Assembly: GCF_000371925.1 (NCBI RefSeq)
Contig: NZ_AQVE01000017.1
Coordinates: forward strand, 24,421 to 88,420
Direction of reading: 5' to 3'
Length of the DNA stretch: 64,000 bases
Origin: Thiolinea disciformis DSM 14473
GTDB taxonomy: Bacteria; Pseudomonadota; Gammaproteobacteria; Thiotrichales; Thiotrichaceae
A model generated the notes under the pieces. The model saw only the letters and a list, made by a program, of their open reading frames with translations, did no database searches and was not told where the DNA came from. Positions 46,211-56,440 of this stretch are shown piece by piece (the stretch's first letter is position 1; each line of letters opens with the position of its first letter). The translations under genes and the position numbers were made by a program.

Positions 46211-47371
46211 ATGAATTTCGATGAAATCATTGATCGCCGCCACAGTCATTGTATGAAGTGGGACATGATGCAAGCTCTGTATGGTGTTTCACCGGATGCC
46301 GGTTTAGCGATGTGGGTTGCCGATATGGATTTCCGTACAGCACCTGCTATCACCGAAGCCTTAAAAGCTGAAGTGGAGCACGGGGTGCATGGTTATTTTG
46401 GCGATGATACGGATCATTATGCGGCCGTACAAACATGGATGCGTACACGCCATCACTGGGAAGTTGACCCGCAGTGGATTTTTACCACACATGGTTTGGT
46501 AGCAGGTGTAGCCTTGTGTTTGCAGGCTTTTACTCAACCGCATGATGGCGTTATTTTATTCACACCAGTGTATCACGCGTTTGCTCGCACCATTAAGGCC
46601 AATGGACGCGAAGTGATTGAATCACCCTTGGTGATGCGTAACGGGCTTTATGAAATGGATTTGGATGCTTTAGCCAAGCAACTGAAAGGCCATGAAACGA
46701 TGGTGATTTTGTGTTCACCGCATAATCCGGGTGGACGCGTTTGGTCGGTAGCTGAATTACAGGCTTTAGCCGATTTTTGTCTTGAACATCATTTATTATT
46801 AGTGTCGGATGAAATTCACCATGATTTAGTGTTTGCACCCGCTAAACATACGGTCATGCCATTAGTTGCGCCAGCCATTCGTGACCAGTTAATTATGCTG
46901 ACGGCAACTACCAAAACTTTCAATATTGCCGGTGGTTTGACGGGCAATGCCATTATCGAAAACCTTCAACTACGCAAAAAATTTCAAGCAGCACTCATGG
47001 CGTCAGGCAGTTCGCCTAATCGTTTTGGCGTATTAGTTTCAACCGCTGCTTATCAACATGGCGCTGCATGGTTGGACGAATTATTGCCTTATTTAGATGC
47101 GAACCGTCGCCTTTTAGATGAAGGTATTAACGCATTAAAGGGTTTTGTTTCCATGCCAATGGAGTCAACTTATTTAGCATGGGTGGATTGCAAAGAAACA
47201 GGCTTGAGCCCGCAGCAAGTGATCGACAAAGTTCAGAAAGAGGCAGGTATTGCGGCGAGTCACGGCGCGAGCTTCGGTAAGGGTGGCGAAGGTTTTTTGC
47301 GTTTCAATTTTGCCACACCGCGTAGCCGAATCGAACAGGCTGTGGAACGTTTGCAGCACGTGTTCGCTTAA
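46211..47371 (+). CDS. patB: PatB/MalY-type cystathionine beta-lyase (C-S lyase)
   Basis: A 386-aa fold-type I PLP enzyme that cleaves C-S bonds of cystathionine or cysteine S-conjugates. It opens MNFDEIIDRRHSHCMKWDMM, has the DEIHHDLVF segment, and the PLP Lys235 in TATTKTFNIAGG. The start is ATG 46211, where family members begin; TTG 46199 and ATG 46205 are upstream alternatives. Together with the partial metY and CysB-like gene it fits a sulfur-amino-acid theme, though not in one operon. Confidence 0.92.
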   Translation: MNFDEIIDRRHSHCMKWDMMQALYGVSPDAGLAMWVADMDFRTAPAITEALKAEVEHGVHGYFGDDTDHYAAVQTWMRTRHHWEVDPQWIFTTHGLVAGVALCLQAFTQPHDGVILFTPVYHAFARTIKANGREVIESPLVMRNGLYEMDLDALAKQLKGHETMVILCSPHNPGGRVWSVAELQALADFCLEHHLLLVSDEIHHDLVFAPAKHTVMPLVAPAIRDQLIMLTATTKTFNIAGGLTGNAIIENLQLRKKFQAALMASGSSPNRFGVLVSTAAYQHGAAWLDELLPYLDANRRLLDEGINALKGFVSMPMESTYLAWVDCKETGLSPQQVIDKVQKEAGIAASHGASFGKGGEGFLRFNFATPRSRIEQAVERLQHVFA

Positions 47372-47380
47372 TTTTTATAG

Positions 47381-47416
47381 AAATAGCTGCTATGGAGTGG
47401 CTATTTTTAGTTTTTA
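47381..47416 (+). terminator. Rho-independent terminator of patB
   Basis: AAATAGC (47381-47387) and GCTATTT (47400-47406) form a stem with a 12-nt loop followed by TTAGTTTTT. Confidence 0.7.
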
Positions 47417-47423
47417 TAGGCTG

Positions 47424-47465
47424 ATCCATTTGGAGGTATGAATAATTGCTTATACCTAAATGGAT
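47424..47465. repeat. 14-bp hairpin with a GG bulge
   Basis: ATCCATTT-GG-AGGTAT (47424-47439) pairs with ATACCTAAATGGAT (47452-47465): 14 base pairs, with two extra G in the left arm and a 12-nt loop. No T run follows. It may be a palindromic repeat unit or a leader structure. Confidence 0.6.
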
Positions 47466-47506
47466 AGCTCTTATAACTCATCAGATTCATCAACTTTTTG
47501 CATTTT

Positions 47507-47520
47507 TTGCATAATATCAA
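47507..47520 (+). promoter_or_regulatory. FNR/Anr-like box upstream of cydA
   Basis: TTGCA-TAAT-ATCAA matches TTGAT-N4-ATCAA at eight of ten positions, 191 bp before the cydA start. Low-oxygen control of cytochrome bd is known in related bacteria, so the site is plausible. Confidence 0.4.
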
Positions 47521-47711
47521 TGCGCTAGATCAAGTTTCCCCCAAGTATTGGTTCTTGGAGTGAGGCCAAATCTGTGTTTTTTGACATGCCTTAGGTGAAA
47601 TCACCGAGTCTTTGCTCCGAATATTTCAGACAACTCACTATTTAATAGACCTTTTGAGAATGGCACTTTTCATGCAAAACGGTGCTTATTTTAAATGTCT
47701 TCGGAGCGCAT

Positions 47712-49316
47712 ATGATTTCACAAGAAGTCGTTGATCTATCCCGACTACAGTTTGCATTAACTGCGCTGTATCACTTTTTATTTGTACCGCTCACACTAGG
47801 TATGACCTTTTTACTGGCGATTATGGAGTCAGTGTATGTCATGACCGGTAAGCAGGTTTATAAAGACATGGTTCAATTCTGGGGCAAGTTATTCATGATT
47901 AACTTTGCCTTGGGTGTCACTACTGGTCTGACTATGGAGTTTCAGTTTGGGACTAACTGGGCCTATTACTCGCATTATGTTGGGGATGTGTTTGGTGCAC
48001 CCTTAGCGATTGAAGGCTTAATGGCTTTCTTTCTTGAGTCCACTTTTGTGGGGTTATTTGTCTTCGGCTGGGATCGTTTAAGCAAGGTTCAGCATTTAGT
48101 GGTGACATGGCTGATGGCTTTGGGCACGAATTTTTCGGCTTTATGGATTTTGATTGCGAATGGTTGGATGCAAAATCCTGTAGGCGCTGAGTTCAGTTAT
48201 GAAACCATGCGTATGGAAATGGTTGATTTTGGCGCGGTGTTATTCAATCCCGTAGCGCAGGTCAAATTTGTGCATACCGTCGCGGCGGGTTATGTCACAG
48301 GATCAATGTTTGTCTTAGGCATTAGTGCTTGGTATTTACTGAAAAAGCGCGATATGGGTTTTGCTAAGCGCTCCTTTGCGATTGCCGCCGGTTTTGGCAT
48401 GGCGTCAATTCTATCGGTGATTTTACTCGGAGATGAAAGTGGTTATGAGGCAGGTGAGGTACAAAAAATGAAACTCGCTGCCATTGAAGCCGAATGGCAT
48501 ACCGAGCCGCCTCCCGCTGGTTTTAATATTATTGCGACGCCTGATCAAGAGAAAGGCGAAAACAGTTATGCACTGAAAGTACCTTATGTATTGGGTCTGA
48601 TTGCGACACGCTCGTTAAGTGAGCCCGTGACAGGGATTAATGATCTTGTGGCTCAAAATGAAGAACGCATTCGTCGTGGTATGCAGGCTTATGGTCTATT
48701 CCAGAAATTGCGCCAAGGTACGGCCAGTGATGCAGACAAGCAAGCGTTTGACACTTTGAAGCAAGATTTGGGTTATGGCTTATTGCTCAAGCAATATACA
48801 GAGCAAGTGGTCGATGCCACTGAAGAGCAAATTAAACTCGCGGCAAAAGCTACTGTGCCGCATGTTGCCTCATTATTCTGGGCTTTTCGAATAATGGTTG
48901 CAGCAGGCTTTACCATGTTAATAGTGTTTGCCTTATCGTTTTATTTCACGGCTAAGCGTAGTGCTTGGAATAAGCCATGGTTATTGCGTCTCGCCGTATT
49001 TAGTATTCCTCTGCCGTGGATTGCGGTGGAAACCGGTTGGTTTGTGGCCGAGTTTGGCCGTCAACCTTGGGCAATTGGTGAGGTGCTTCCCACTTTCTTA
49101 GGGACTTCAACCTTAAGTGCCGTTGATTTGTGGGGCAGTATTTTCGGTTTTGTTGCCCTCTACTCCATTCTCCTCATCATTGAAATGTACTTGATGTTTA
49201 AGTTTGCACGACTCGGTCCAAGTAGCTTACATACGGGTCGTTATTACTTTGAAAAGCTGGCTGGAGGCGGTCATACCGCACATGCTTATGCGCAAAAACT
49301 CAATGATCGCGTCTGA
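47712..49316 (+). CDS. cydA: Cytochrome bd ubiquinol oxidase subunit I
   Basis: A 534-aa membrane subunit carrying the haems and quinol site of the high-affinity oxygen reductase. It opens [20 protein letters not shown], with haem ligand His21, includes the GRQPW motif, and has the long Q-loop (about 245-385) as in E. coli. The start is ATG 47712 because GGAG precedes it and the family begins there; upstream in-frame codons are not conserved. First gene of cydABXDC. Confidence 0.96.
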   Translation: MISQEVVDLSRLQFALTALYHFLFVPLTLGMTFLLAIMESVYVMTGKQVYKDMVQFWGKLFMINFALGVTTGLTMEFQFGTNWAYYSHYVGDVFGAPLAIEGLMAFFLESTFVGLFVFGWDRLSKVQHLVVTWLMALGTNFSALWILIANGWMQNPVGAEFSYETMRMEMVDFGAVLFNPVAQVKFVHTVAAGYVTGSMFVLGISAWYLLKKRDMGFAKRSFAIAAGFGMASILSVILLGDESGYEAGEVQKMKLAAIEAEWHTEPPPAGFNIIATPDQEKGENSYALKVPYVLGLIATRSLSEPVTGINDLVAQNEERIRRGMQAYGLFQKLRQGTASDADKQAFDTLKQDLGYGLLLKQYTEQVVDATEEQIKLAAKATVPHVASLFWAFRIMVAAGFTMLIVFALSFYFTAKRSAWNKPWLLRLAVFSIPLPWIAVETGWFVAEFGRQPWAIGEVLPTFLGTSTLSAVDLWGSIFGFVALYSILLIIEMYLMFKFARLGPSSLHTGRYYFEKLAGGGHTAHAYAQKLNDRV

Positions 49317-49327
49317 GGAGAACCCGC

Positions 49328-50470
49328 ATGTTATTGGATTATGAAAGTTTAAAATTTGTTTGGTGGGTGCTGGTCGGCGTCTTATTTATTGGCTTTGCTT
49401 TGACCGATGGCTTTGATATGGGGGTAGGCGCTTTACTGCGGATTGTTGGCAAAACGGATGACGAGCGCCGCGTTGCCATTAACACGATTGCCCCGCATTG
49501 GGATGGTAATCAAGTGTGGTTGATTCTGGCAGCCGGTGCGATTTTTGCAGCTTGGCCGATTACTTTTGGTGCTGCCTTTTCAAGCTTTTATTGGGCGATG
49601 GTATTGACCTTGTTCTCACTCTTTTTCCGTCCAGTTGGCTTTGATTATCGCTCCAAACTAGCCAATCCAGCTTGGCGGAATATGTGGGATTGGGGTTTGG
49701 TCTTAGCCGGTGTGGTACCGCCTTTGGTGATAGGTGTGGCCTTTGGTAATTTGCTATTGGGTGTGCCATTTGCCTTTGATGATTATATGCGCCTTACTAG
49801 CCGTGGTTCGCTCTTTGCTTTATTCCATCCCTTCGCACTGGTAGCGGGTTTAGTGAGCTTGCTGATGTTTATGATGCAGGGTGCGACTTATCTGATGCTG
49901 CGTACCGATGAAGCGGTCTATCAACGTGCTCAAAAGATGGCAGGTTTAACGGCACTCGGTGTCATAGTGACGTTTGCATTAGCAGGGATTTGGTTATGGC
50001 TGGGTATAAAAGGTTATGTCATTACTGAAATGCCTCCTAAAGATGCGCTACCCAATCCCATAAACAAAGTAGTCACATCTATGGAAGGTGCATGGCTCGC
50101 CAATTACCACAGCTATCCTTATGCCCTAGCAGCGCCGATTTTAGGTTTTGTCGGGGCTTTAGGGGTCTGGTTAATGGCGCGTGTTGGACGTGCCGGTTTG
50201 GCTTTTCTGTTCAGCTCCTTCAGTCTAATCGGCATTATTCTCACCGCAGGAGTCTCATTATTTCCCTTTGTGATGCCCTCTAGTCTTAATCCAAATCATA
50301 GTTTGACCGTTTGGGATTCGGCCTCTAGCCACCTTACCCTAAACATTATGCTCTGGGCCGCCTTGGTCTTTGTACCCTTAATTGTGCTGTATACACTGTG
50401 GTGCTATCGCATGTTATGGGGCAAGATTACCCTACACTTTATTCGTTCCAATGATCATACAGCTTATTAA
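49328..50470 (+). CDS. cydB: Cytochrome bd ubiquinol oxidase subunit II
   Basis: A 380-aa membrane protein with about eight helices. It opens with YESLKFVWWVLVGVLFIGFALTDGFDMG, a family signature, and contains APHWDGNQVWLI. It forms the heterodimer with CydA, stabilising the haem pocket. GAGGAG 8-11 nt upstream. It follows cydA by 11 bp. Confidence 0.96.
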   Translation: MLLDYESLKFVWWVLVGVLFIGFALTDGFDMGVGALLRIVGKTDDERRVAINTIAPHWDGNQVWLILAAGAIFAAWPITFGAAFSSFYWAMVLTLFSLFFRPVGFDYRSKLANPAWRNMWDWGLVLAGVVPPLVIGVAFGNLLLGVPFAFDDYMRLTSRGSLFALFHPFALVAGLVSLLMFMMQGATYLMLRTDEAVYQRAQKMAGLTALGVIVTFALAGIWLWLGIKGYVITEMPPKDALPNPINKVVTSMEGAWLANYHSYPYALAAPILGFVGALGVWLMARVGRAGLAFLFSSFSLIGIILTAGVSLFPFVMPSSLNPNHSLTVWDSASSHLTLNIMLWAALVFVPLIVLYTLWCYRMLWGKITLHFIRSNDHTAY

Positions 50471-50483
50471 AAGAGACATTAAA

Positions 50484-50585
50484 ATGTGGTATTTCGCATG
50501 GATTTTGGGCGTACTACTCGCCAGTTCTTTTGGCATTATTAATGTCATGTGGTTGGAGTTAAATGGACTTGATGCGGATGAGTAA
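50484..50585 (+). CDS. cydX: Cytochrome bd accessory subunit CydX
   Basis: A 33-aa one-helix protein, MWYFAWILGVLLASSFGIIN then MWLELN, which fits CydX exactly. It is needed for stability of the oxidase. ATG at 50484 has AAGAG upstream; 13 bp after cydB. Missed easily because of its length. Confidence 0.93.
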   Translation: MWYFAWILGVLLASSFGIINVMWLELNGLDADE

Positions 50586-50651
50586 ACGCTAAAAGTCTTT
50601 GGAGAAGGGATGGCGTCATGCTATCCCTTTTGTATTTTATAGAGGCTAAAC

Positions 50652-52400
50652 ATGACAGCGCCCAAACCTACATCTGAACCGTTGGCTAGCCTAAACCTAT
50701 GGGTTCGTTATGCGGGGCAATGGCCAAGGATAGCTGTGGCCTGTGGGGTATTGGCTGGTATTTTGTTGATTGCTCAGGCTTGGCTAGTGGCAATGGTGAT
50801 TAACGGTGTGCTATTTGAGCGTGCACACTTGGATCAATGGTGGCCTTGGTTAGGGGGCTTATTACTAATTTTTGTTTTGCGTGCGGTGTTCAATCATTTA
50901 GCTGATCAAGCAGCCTTCCAAGCGGCTTCCCAAGTCAAAATCCAACTACGTCAATTGCTCTATGCCAAAGTGCAAAACTTAGGGCCAGCTTGGTTAAGTG
51001 AGGAGCGTAGTGGTGCGGTCACTACTACTTTAAGTGATGGCGTTGAACAGCTCGAAGCTTATTATTCACGCTATTTGCCTGCCATGCGTTTAAGCTTGTA
51101 TATCCCTGTCATGATATTGTTGGTGGTGTTTACTCAAGACTGGTTGTCTGGTTTGGTACTCCTAGTCACCGCTCCTTTGATACCACTATTTATGATCCTG
51201 ATTGGTAAAGGTACGGAAAAGCGTAATCAACAACAGTGGCAAAGCTTAAGCCGTCTAAGCGCCCATTTTCTGGATGTGATTCAAGGCATCAGCACACTCC
51301 ACTTGTTCAATGCCAGCCAACGTGAAGCGCGAGCGATTGTGGAAGTGTCGGAGCAGTATCGTCAAAGCACCATGTCAGTCCTACGAGTGGCATTTTTATC
51401 GTCTTTTAGCCTAGAGTTTTTTGTCAGCGTGAGTATTGCACTGGTCGCTGTATTGGTTGGCTTTCGTTTGTATTGGGGGGAGCTAGATTTTTTTGCAGGA
51501 TTTGTTGTGCTCTTACTCGCACCCGAGTTTTTTCTACCCTTGCGTAATTTGGGCACGCAATATCATGCGCGAATGCAAGCCTTGGCGGTTGTTGACTCGA
51601 TACAAGCAATTTTACAAGCACCTGAACATCAGAGCCAGCTTGACCATCCAGACTGGAAGGGTTTAGCTGAGCAAAGCATCCAATTTAAGCAACTGAGTTT
51701 TCAGTATCCTGATGGGCGTCAAGCATTAAGGGATTTCAATCTCACCATTCCTCCCAAAAAAACATTGGCATTGGTCGGTGCCAGTGGCGCTGGCAAAAGC
51801 ACTGTCTTGCAAATATTATTAGGTTTTATCGAACCGCAAAATGGTGAGGTGTTAGTAGGTACTAGCGCCTTACAGACTATTTCGCGCAAAGCATGGCATA
51901 GTCAAATTGCATGGCTTCCACAGCGTGCTCAGCTATTTGCGCTGAGTGTGGTGGATAATATTCGTTTGGGTAGTCAAGCGAGTTTGGAGGCTGTTAAGCA
52001 GGCGGCTAAAGCTGCACAAGCTGATACATTTATTGAGCGTTTACCACAAGGCTATGACACGCTAGTCGGCGAAGCAGGGCAAGGTTTATCGGGCGGGCAA
52101 CGTCAACGTCTTGCTTTGGCTCGGGTCTTTTTAAAGGCTGCACCCTTAATCATTTTGGATGAGGCAACTGCGCATTTAGATGCTAATACAGAAACCTTGA
52201 TTCAAGATGCCTTGGAGCAACTCAAAGGCCAGCATACCATTGTCATGATTGCACATCGTTTAAAGACTATTCAAAGTGCGGATTGTATTGCTTTTCTAGA
52301 GCAGGGTCGGGTGCTGGCCTGTGGTACACATACTGAGCTTATGCGAACGTGTGAACCCTACCACGCTATGCTGGCAGCCTATCAACAGGAGACTGTATGA
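50652..52400 (+). CDS. cydD: Thiol exporter ABC subunit CydD
   Basis: A 582-aa half-transporter: six TM helices (about 20-300) then an ATPase domain with Walker A GASGAGKS, signature LSGGQRQRLALARVF, and LIILDEAT. CydDC exports cysteine and glutathione to the periplasm and is needed for haem assembly in cytochrome bd. Joined with cydC by 4-bp overlap. In E. coli cydDC is a separate operon; here it follows cydABX. Confidence 0.93.
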   Translation: MTAPKPTSEPLASLNLWVRYAGQWPRIAVACGVLAGILLIAQAWLVAMVINGVLFERAHLDQWWPWLGGLLLIFVLRAVFNHLADQAAFQAASQVKIQLRQLLYAKVQNLGPAWLSEERSGAVTTTLSDGVEQLEAYYSRYLPAMRLSLYIPVMILLVVFTQDWLSGLVLLVTAPLIPLFMILIGKGTEKRNQQQWQSLSRLSAHFLDVIQGISTLHLFNASQREARAIVEVSEQYRQSTMSVLRVAFLSSFSLEFFVSVSIALVAVLVGFRLYWGELDFFAGFVVLLLAPEFFLPLRNLGTQYHARMQALAVVDSIQAILQAPEHQSQLDHPDWKGLAEQSIQFKQLSFQYPDGRQALRDFNLTIPPKKTLALVGASGAGKSTVLQILLGFIEPQNGEVLVGTSALQTISRKAWHSQIAWLPQRAQLFALSVVDNIRLGSQASLEAVKQAAKAAQADTFIERLPQGYDTLVGEAGQGLSGGQRQRLALARVFLKAAPLIILDEATAHLDANTETLIQDALEQLKGQHTIVMIAHRLKTIQSADCIAFLEQGRVLACGTHTELMRTCEPYHAMLAAYQQETV

Positions 52401-54046
52401 GTATTATGTGGCGGCTCCTGCGTTTATATAAACCCTATACAGCTTGGATGCTGCTCGGACTAGGACTTTCCTTGATAACTGTGTTGGCGAATGTGAGTTT
52501 GCTGGCTATCTCGGGTTGGTTTATTAGTTCGATGGCCTTGGCTGGCGCAAGCGCTGTGAGTATCAATTATTTTACGCCTGCCGCTTTAATTCGGGGTGCA
52601 GCCATAACGCGTACAGCGGGGCGCTATGGTGAGCGCTTAGTGACCCATGAGGCTACTTTTCGTTTATTAGCCGAGCTACGTGTCTGGTTTTATCACCAAT
52701 TAGAACCACGGGCTGCTGTGCTATTGGAACAGTATCGAAGCGGTGATGTATTGAGCCGAATTCGTGCCGATATTGATACACTCAATAATGTTTATCTGCG
52801 TATTTTAATTCCTAGTACCGTCGCCTTGTTAGCTAGCCTTATCGTGGTTCTAGTGCTGGCCTATTATCATCCACTCTTAGCACTAGCGGAGTTGAGTTTA
52901 TTACTGCTAGCGGCTGTTTTGATTCCATGGCTGATGAGTCGCCTCAATCAAATCACTAGCCTCCAAATGATTCAAAGCTCAACGGCACTTCGTACCCAAT
53001 TGGTCAGTGATCTTCAAGGCATGGGCGAGTTATTGGTATATGGTGCGGCTGATCGACAGGCCGTACAACTTGCACACAGCTCTCAGTTGCTCGTCAAACA
53101 GCAGCAACAACTGAACCGTTTAAATAGCTTTGCTCAACATGCTTTGGGTTTCGCGGCCAATCTAGCGATGTGGTTAATGCTAGTCTTGGCTATTCCATTG
53201 GTAGAACAAAATCAACTTGCCCCTGCGGAATTAGCTATGTTGAGCTTATTGGCATTGGCTGGTTTCGAGGCAATTGCTGCTGTGCCATTAGCGTGGCAGA
53301 GTTGGGGCGAGACCCTAGCCGCCGCTCAACGTATTTTTGCCTTAAGCGATCAACGGCCCGTAGTGACGGAAGCGACTCAGCCGCGTAGACTAACAGTGCC
53401 TATCACTATACGTTTTGAGCAAGTTGGTTTTCGTTACCAAAACAATGGTGCTTGGGTACTGCAAAACTTTAATTTCAGCCTCGCACCGCGCCAGAAAGTG
53501 CTGATATTGGGTGCGAATGGCAGCGGTAAAAGCACTATTGTACGTTTATTATTAAGATTTCGTGAGCCTAACTCAGGTCATTTGTTATTAAACGAACAGC
53601 CAATTCAGCATTATGCTAGTGAAGCGGTACGTGCGCGATTTGCTGTTGCTGAGCAACATACCCATGTGTTTAATAGCACAATAATGGATAATTTATTATT
53701 GGCTAATCCTGAAGCAGATTCGGTACAAATCGAACAAGCCTGTCGTGCAGTTTTATTACACGATTTTATACAACAACAGCCAGACGCTTATCATACTTGG
53801 GTGGGTGAAACAGGTGTACGTTTGTCGGGTGGGCAATTACAACGTTTAAGTATTGCGCGCGCCTTGTTAAAACCAGCTTGTTTCTTGGTCTTAGATGAGC
53901 CAACAGAGGGGCTTGATCCTGAAACAGCCTTAAGCATGATGCGCAATATCTTGGCCTGGGTGGAATCAAAAGAGCAGGGACTGTTAGTGATTACGCACCA
54001 GCGTTTAGGGATTGAAAAGCTCGTGGAGGTGGTGGTAATGCCTTAG
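52397..54046 (+). CDS. cydC: Thiol exporter ABC subunit CydC
   Basis: A 549-aa half-transporter, the partner of CydD. It has six TM helices, Walker A GANGSGKS, signature LSGGQLQRLSIARALL and LVLDEPTEGLD. It opens MWRLLRLYKPYTAWMLLGLG, typical of CydC. Ends the operon; convergent with the BenE gene 42 bp away. Confidence 0.93.
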   Translation: MSIMWRLLRLYKPYTAWMLLGLGLSLITVLANVSLLAISGWFISSMALAGASAVSINYFTPAALIRGAAITRTAGRYGERLVTHEATFRLLAELRVWFYHQLEPRAAVLLEQYRSGDVLSRIRADIDTLNNVYLRILIPSTVALLASLIVVLVLAYYHPLLALAELSLLLLAAVLIPWLMSRLNQITSLQMIQSSTALRTQLVSDLQGMGELLVYGAADRQAVQLAHSSQLLVKQQQQLNRLNSFAQHALGFAANLAMWLMLVLAIPLVEQNQLAPAELAMLSLLALAGFEAIAAVPLAWQSWGETLAAAQRIFALSDQRPVVTEATQPRRLTVPITIRFEQVGFRYQNNGAWVLQNFNFSLAPRQKVLILGANGSGKSTIVRLLLRFREPNSGHLLLNEQPIQHYASEAVRARFAVAEQHTHVFNSTIMDNLLLANPEADSVQIEQACRAVLLHDFIQQQPDAYHTWVGETGVRLSGGQLQRLSIARALLKPACFLVLDEPTEGLDPETALSMMRNILAWVESKEQGLLVITHQRLGIEKLVEVVVMP

Positions 54047-54088
54047 GCGCTCACCTCGCACCGCATTGGTTTGATCTCAATGAGCGTT

Positions 54089-55246
54089 CTAAACAATTTT
54101 GTAGCGGAACCATGCCCGAATCACTAAGCCTGCCACAATACCCCAAAAAGCGCTCCCTAATCCCAGTAAGCTAATCCCCGAGGCAGTAATCAAAAACACA
54201 ATAACAGCGGCTTCACGCTCGTCAGGATCGGAGAGTGCCGACGCTAAGCTATTGGCAATCGTTCCGATTAAAGCAAAACCTGCAATAGCGAAAATCAATT
54301 CCTTGGGAAAGGATAAGAACAAACTGGTAATGCTTGCCCCAAATAAACCGGCAAGTCCATAAAATAATCCCGCGCTGACGGCTGCCCAATAGCGTTTCGC
54401 TTTATCACCTAATTCTTCCCCCATACAGATGGCTGCACTAATCGCGGCTAAGTTAAAACAGAATCCACCAAACGGCGCAAGTATGACCGTGGTTAAACCC
54501 GTTAACCCAATAATGGGTGAAATAGGCGCTTGATAGCCGTGAGCCTTTAGTACGGCCACCCCTGGAATATTTTGCGAAGCCATCGTGACAATAAACAAAG
54601 GTAAACCGACTCCCAAGATGGCTTGAAGCTGGAATTCAGGCCTGATAAAAATCGGTTTCGCGAGACTAAAGGTGAATTTATCCCAATCAAGTAAATGGCT
54701 GAACCCTGCGATACCGATGCCTACGATTAGGGCTATCGGAATGGCATAACGTGGCAGAAATTTTTTCACCAGCAGGAAGCTTAGTAACATGCCGCCCACT
54801 AATACGGGTTGCGTTTGAATCGCGCTAAAGCTGTTTAGGCCGAATTTAAGTAAGACACCCGCCAACATGGCGGAGGCGATAGGTAAGGGGATTAGGTGCA
54901 TGAAACGCTCAAACCAACCGGCATACCCAATGATTAGAATGAGGATGCCACAGAATAAAAAAGCCGCGATAGCTTGAGGCAAAGAAACTCCAGCTAAGCT
55001 GGTGACTAATAACGCGGCCCCTGGTGTTGACCATGCGGTAATAATTGGCAGGCGATAGCGTAGGGATAAAAAGATGCAGGTAAAGGCCATGCCCAAACCT
55101 AAGGCCCACATCCATGAGGCAATTTGTGCTTCATTCGCACCAGCGGTATGAGCCGCTTGAAAGATGATGGCGGCAGAGCTGGTATATCCCACTAAGACAG
55201 CGACGAAGCCTGCGCTTAGGTGCGCAAATGTGAAACCTTTGAACAT
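54089..55246 (-). CDS. benE: BenE family benzoate/H+ symporter-like transporter
   Basis: A 385-aa membrane protein with about 12 helices. The family segments AWSTPGAALLVTSLAG, GFSHLLDW, LTGLTTVILAPFGGFCFNLAAI and AAICMGEELG are present. BenE imports benzoate with protons in aromatic degraders, but no ben or cat genes are near, so the substrate is uncertain. AAGGATAATC precedes the ATG; it follows the depolymerase-like gene by 9 bp and is probably co-transcribed. Confidence 0.88.
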   Translation of the reverse strand: MFKGFTFAHLSAGFVAVLVGYTSSAAIIFQAAHTAGANEAQIASWMWALGLGMAFTCIFLSLRYRLPIITAWSTPGAALLVTSLAGVSLPQAIAAFLFCGILILIIGYAGWFERFMHLIPLPIASAMLAGVLLKFGLNSFSAIQTQPVLVGGMLLSFLLVKKFLPRYAIPIALIVGIGIAGFSHLLDWDKFTFSLAKPIFIRPEFQLQAILGVGLPLFIVTMASQNIPGVAVLKAHGYQAPISPIIGLTGLTTVILAPFGGFCFNLAAISAAICMGEELGDKAKRYWAAVSAGLFYGLAGLFGASITSLFLSFPKELIFAIAGFALIGTIANSLASALSDPDEREAAVIVFLITASGISLLGLGSAFWGIVAGLVIRAWFRYKIV

Positions 55247-55255
55247 GATTATCCT

Positions 55256-56353
55256 TTAGTTATTCTGGGTAAGTGTATCCATCATGCGCATAATCGCTTG
55301 AATTTGTTTGCCTTTGCGAGTGGCATAATCCGCACCACTATAGCCCCACCAGTCCCAGCACGCGCCTAAATTTCGGAATATATCGGCGCCCCAAAATCCA
55401 CTAGAAGCTTTAACTTGTGGATATAGAATAACCAGTTGATTGCTTTCTGCCCATTCGTTATAGCCCGATTTACTATAAAAAGTATCGCCTACGGTATCTT
55501 GATTTTGCATACAGCCATGGAGCGCAATATGTAAACGGCACGGCTTGCCTTGTTGGCAGGCGCTTGGAATATAGACATGCCCCTTGTTATGTAGGCTAAT
55601 TTTGTCATCACGTTTATTGAAAAATGCTTCTTGGTTGAAGGTATACAGTGCTTGTGGGCGCGCTTTAGTTTTAGCGCGTAATGTTCCATAAAAATGCTGC
55701 AACATCAGCCCGACGCTATCCACATCACAATCATTCACAAAGGGTGGTTTAATGGCTGCACAGCGACTCCCTTCATCTTCAGTGATTAGCGCGTGGCCTG
55801 CCTCGGGATGCTTAACATAGGCAAGTTGTTTAGCAGGGACAAAATGACCGTAGTAGTCTGCCACTTTGTCCATAATCGCTTGGGGTACTAGACTATCGCG
55901 TGCACCACTAAATAACCAAACTCGGCTATTTGCTAAATAGGTGGTGGGGTCGATTTGTTTGGCTTTTGCGAGGCGCTGCGTTTCAGCGAGTGAAAACGCT
56001 ACATCGGGAGCAGGGCTCATAACATCCATAGGGCTGGTGTGCATACACACATGGAGTGCTGCATAAAGTCCCGTGAAATCCCAAGGGCTAGGGGCATAAT
56101 GGCCCGCAGCACAGCGATAAGGGCCACCCGCGATAATCCCTACACCCTCAATACGTGACGAATGACTCAGGTGTAATTGTTGTGCCATGAAAGCACCGGC
56201 GGATAAGCCTGAAACCGTAATGTGCTTAGTCTCAAGCTTTAAGGGCTTACTTAAAGTGGTTAAATCAGCAGCATAGCTCTCAAACGCAGCTATAGTTAAG
56301 AGAAGTAGTAATCCATAAAGCCTAACGCTTTGTGAACGGAATAAAAATTGCAT
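55256..56353 (-). CDS. PHB depolymerase-like secreted esterase
   Basis: A 365-aa alpha/beta-hydrolase with signal peptide (about 1-28, ending SYAAD). The nucleophile elbow is GLSAG with Ser51 and the second half has HIALHGCMQNQDTVGD and ILYPQV, the pattern in short-chain poly(3-hydroxyalkanoate) depolymerases; EAGHALITED likely holds the catalytic His. Cys residues are typical of secreted forms. Substrate (polymer versus ester) is inferred. Confidence 0.85.
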   Translation of the reverse strand: MQFLFRSQSVRLYGLLLLLTIAAFESYAADLTTLSKPLKLETKHITVSGLSAGAFMAQQLHLSHSSRIEGVGIIAGGPYRCAAGHYAPSPWDFTGLYAALHVCMHTSPMDVMSPAPDVAFSLAETQRLAKAKQIDPTTYLANSRVWLFSGARDSLVPQAIMDKVADYYGHFVPAKQLAYVKHPEAGHALITEDEGSRCAAIKPPFVNDCDVDSVGLMLQHFYGTLRAKTKARPQALYTFNQEAFFNKRDDKISLHNKGHVYIPSACQQGKPCRLHIALHGCMQNQDTVGDTFYSKSGYNEWAESNQLVILYPQVKASSGFWGADIFRNLGACWDWWGYSGADYATRKGKQIQAIMRMMDTLTQNN

Positions 56354-56440
56354 AACTCATCAGGGGGCAGGGGAAAGTCTGATATTTTAGTACAGTCTTA
56401 TGACTTATTGAGCTAATTTCACCGTTTCAGGAGGTGTAGC

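Larger units (their letters stand above)
47372..47711. other. 340-bp intergenic region upstream of cydA
   Basis: Besides the patB terminator it holds a large bulged hairpin (47424-47465) and an FNR-like box (47507-47520). No gene seen. A TTGACA at 47581-47586 is present but lacks a good -10 at the right distance. Confidence 0.6.

Noticed and set aside
47581..47610. TTGACA as the cydA -35 box
   Set aside because: No -10-like hexamer at 16-18 bp; the sequence there is CCGAGT.
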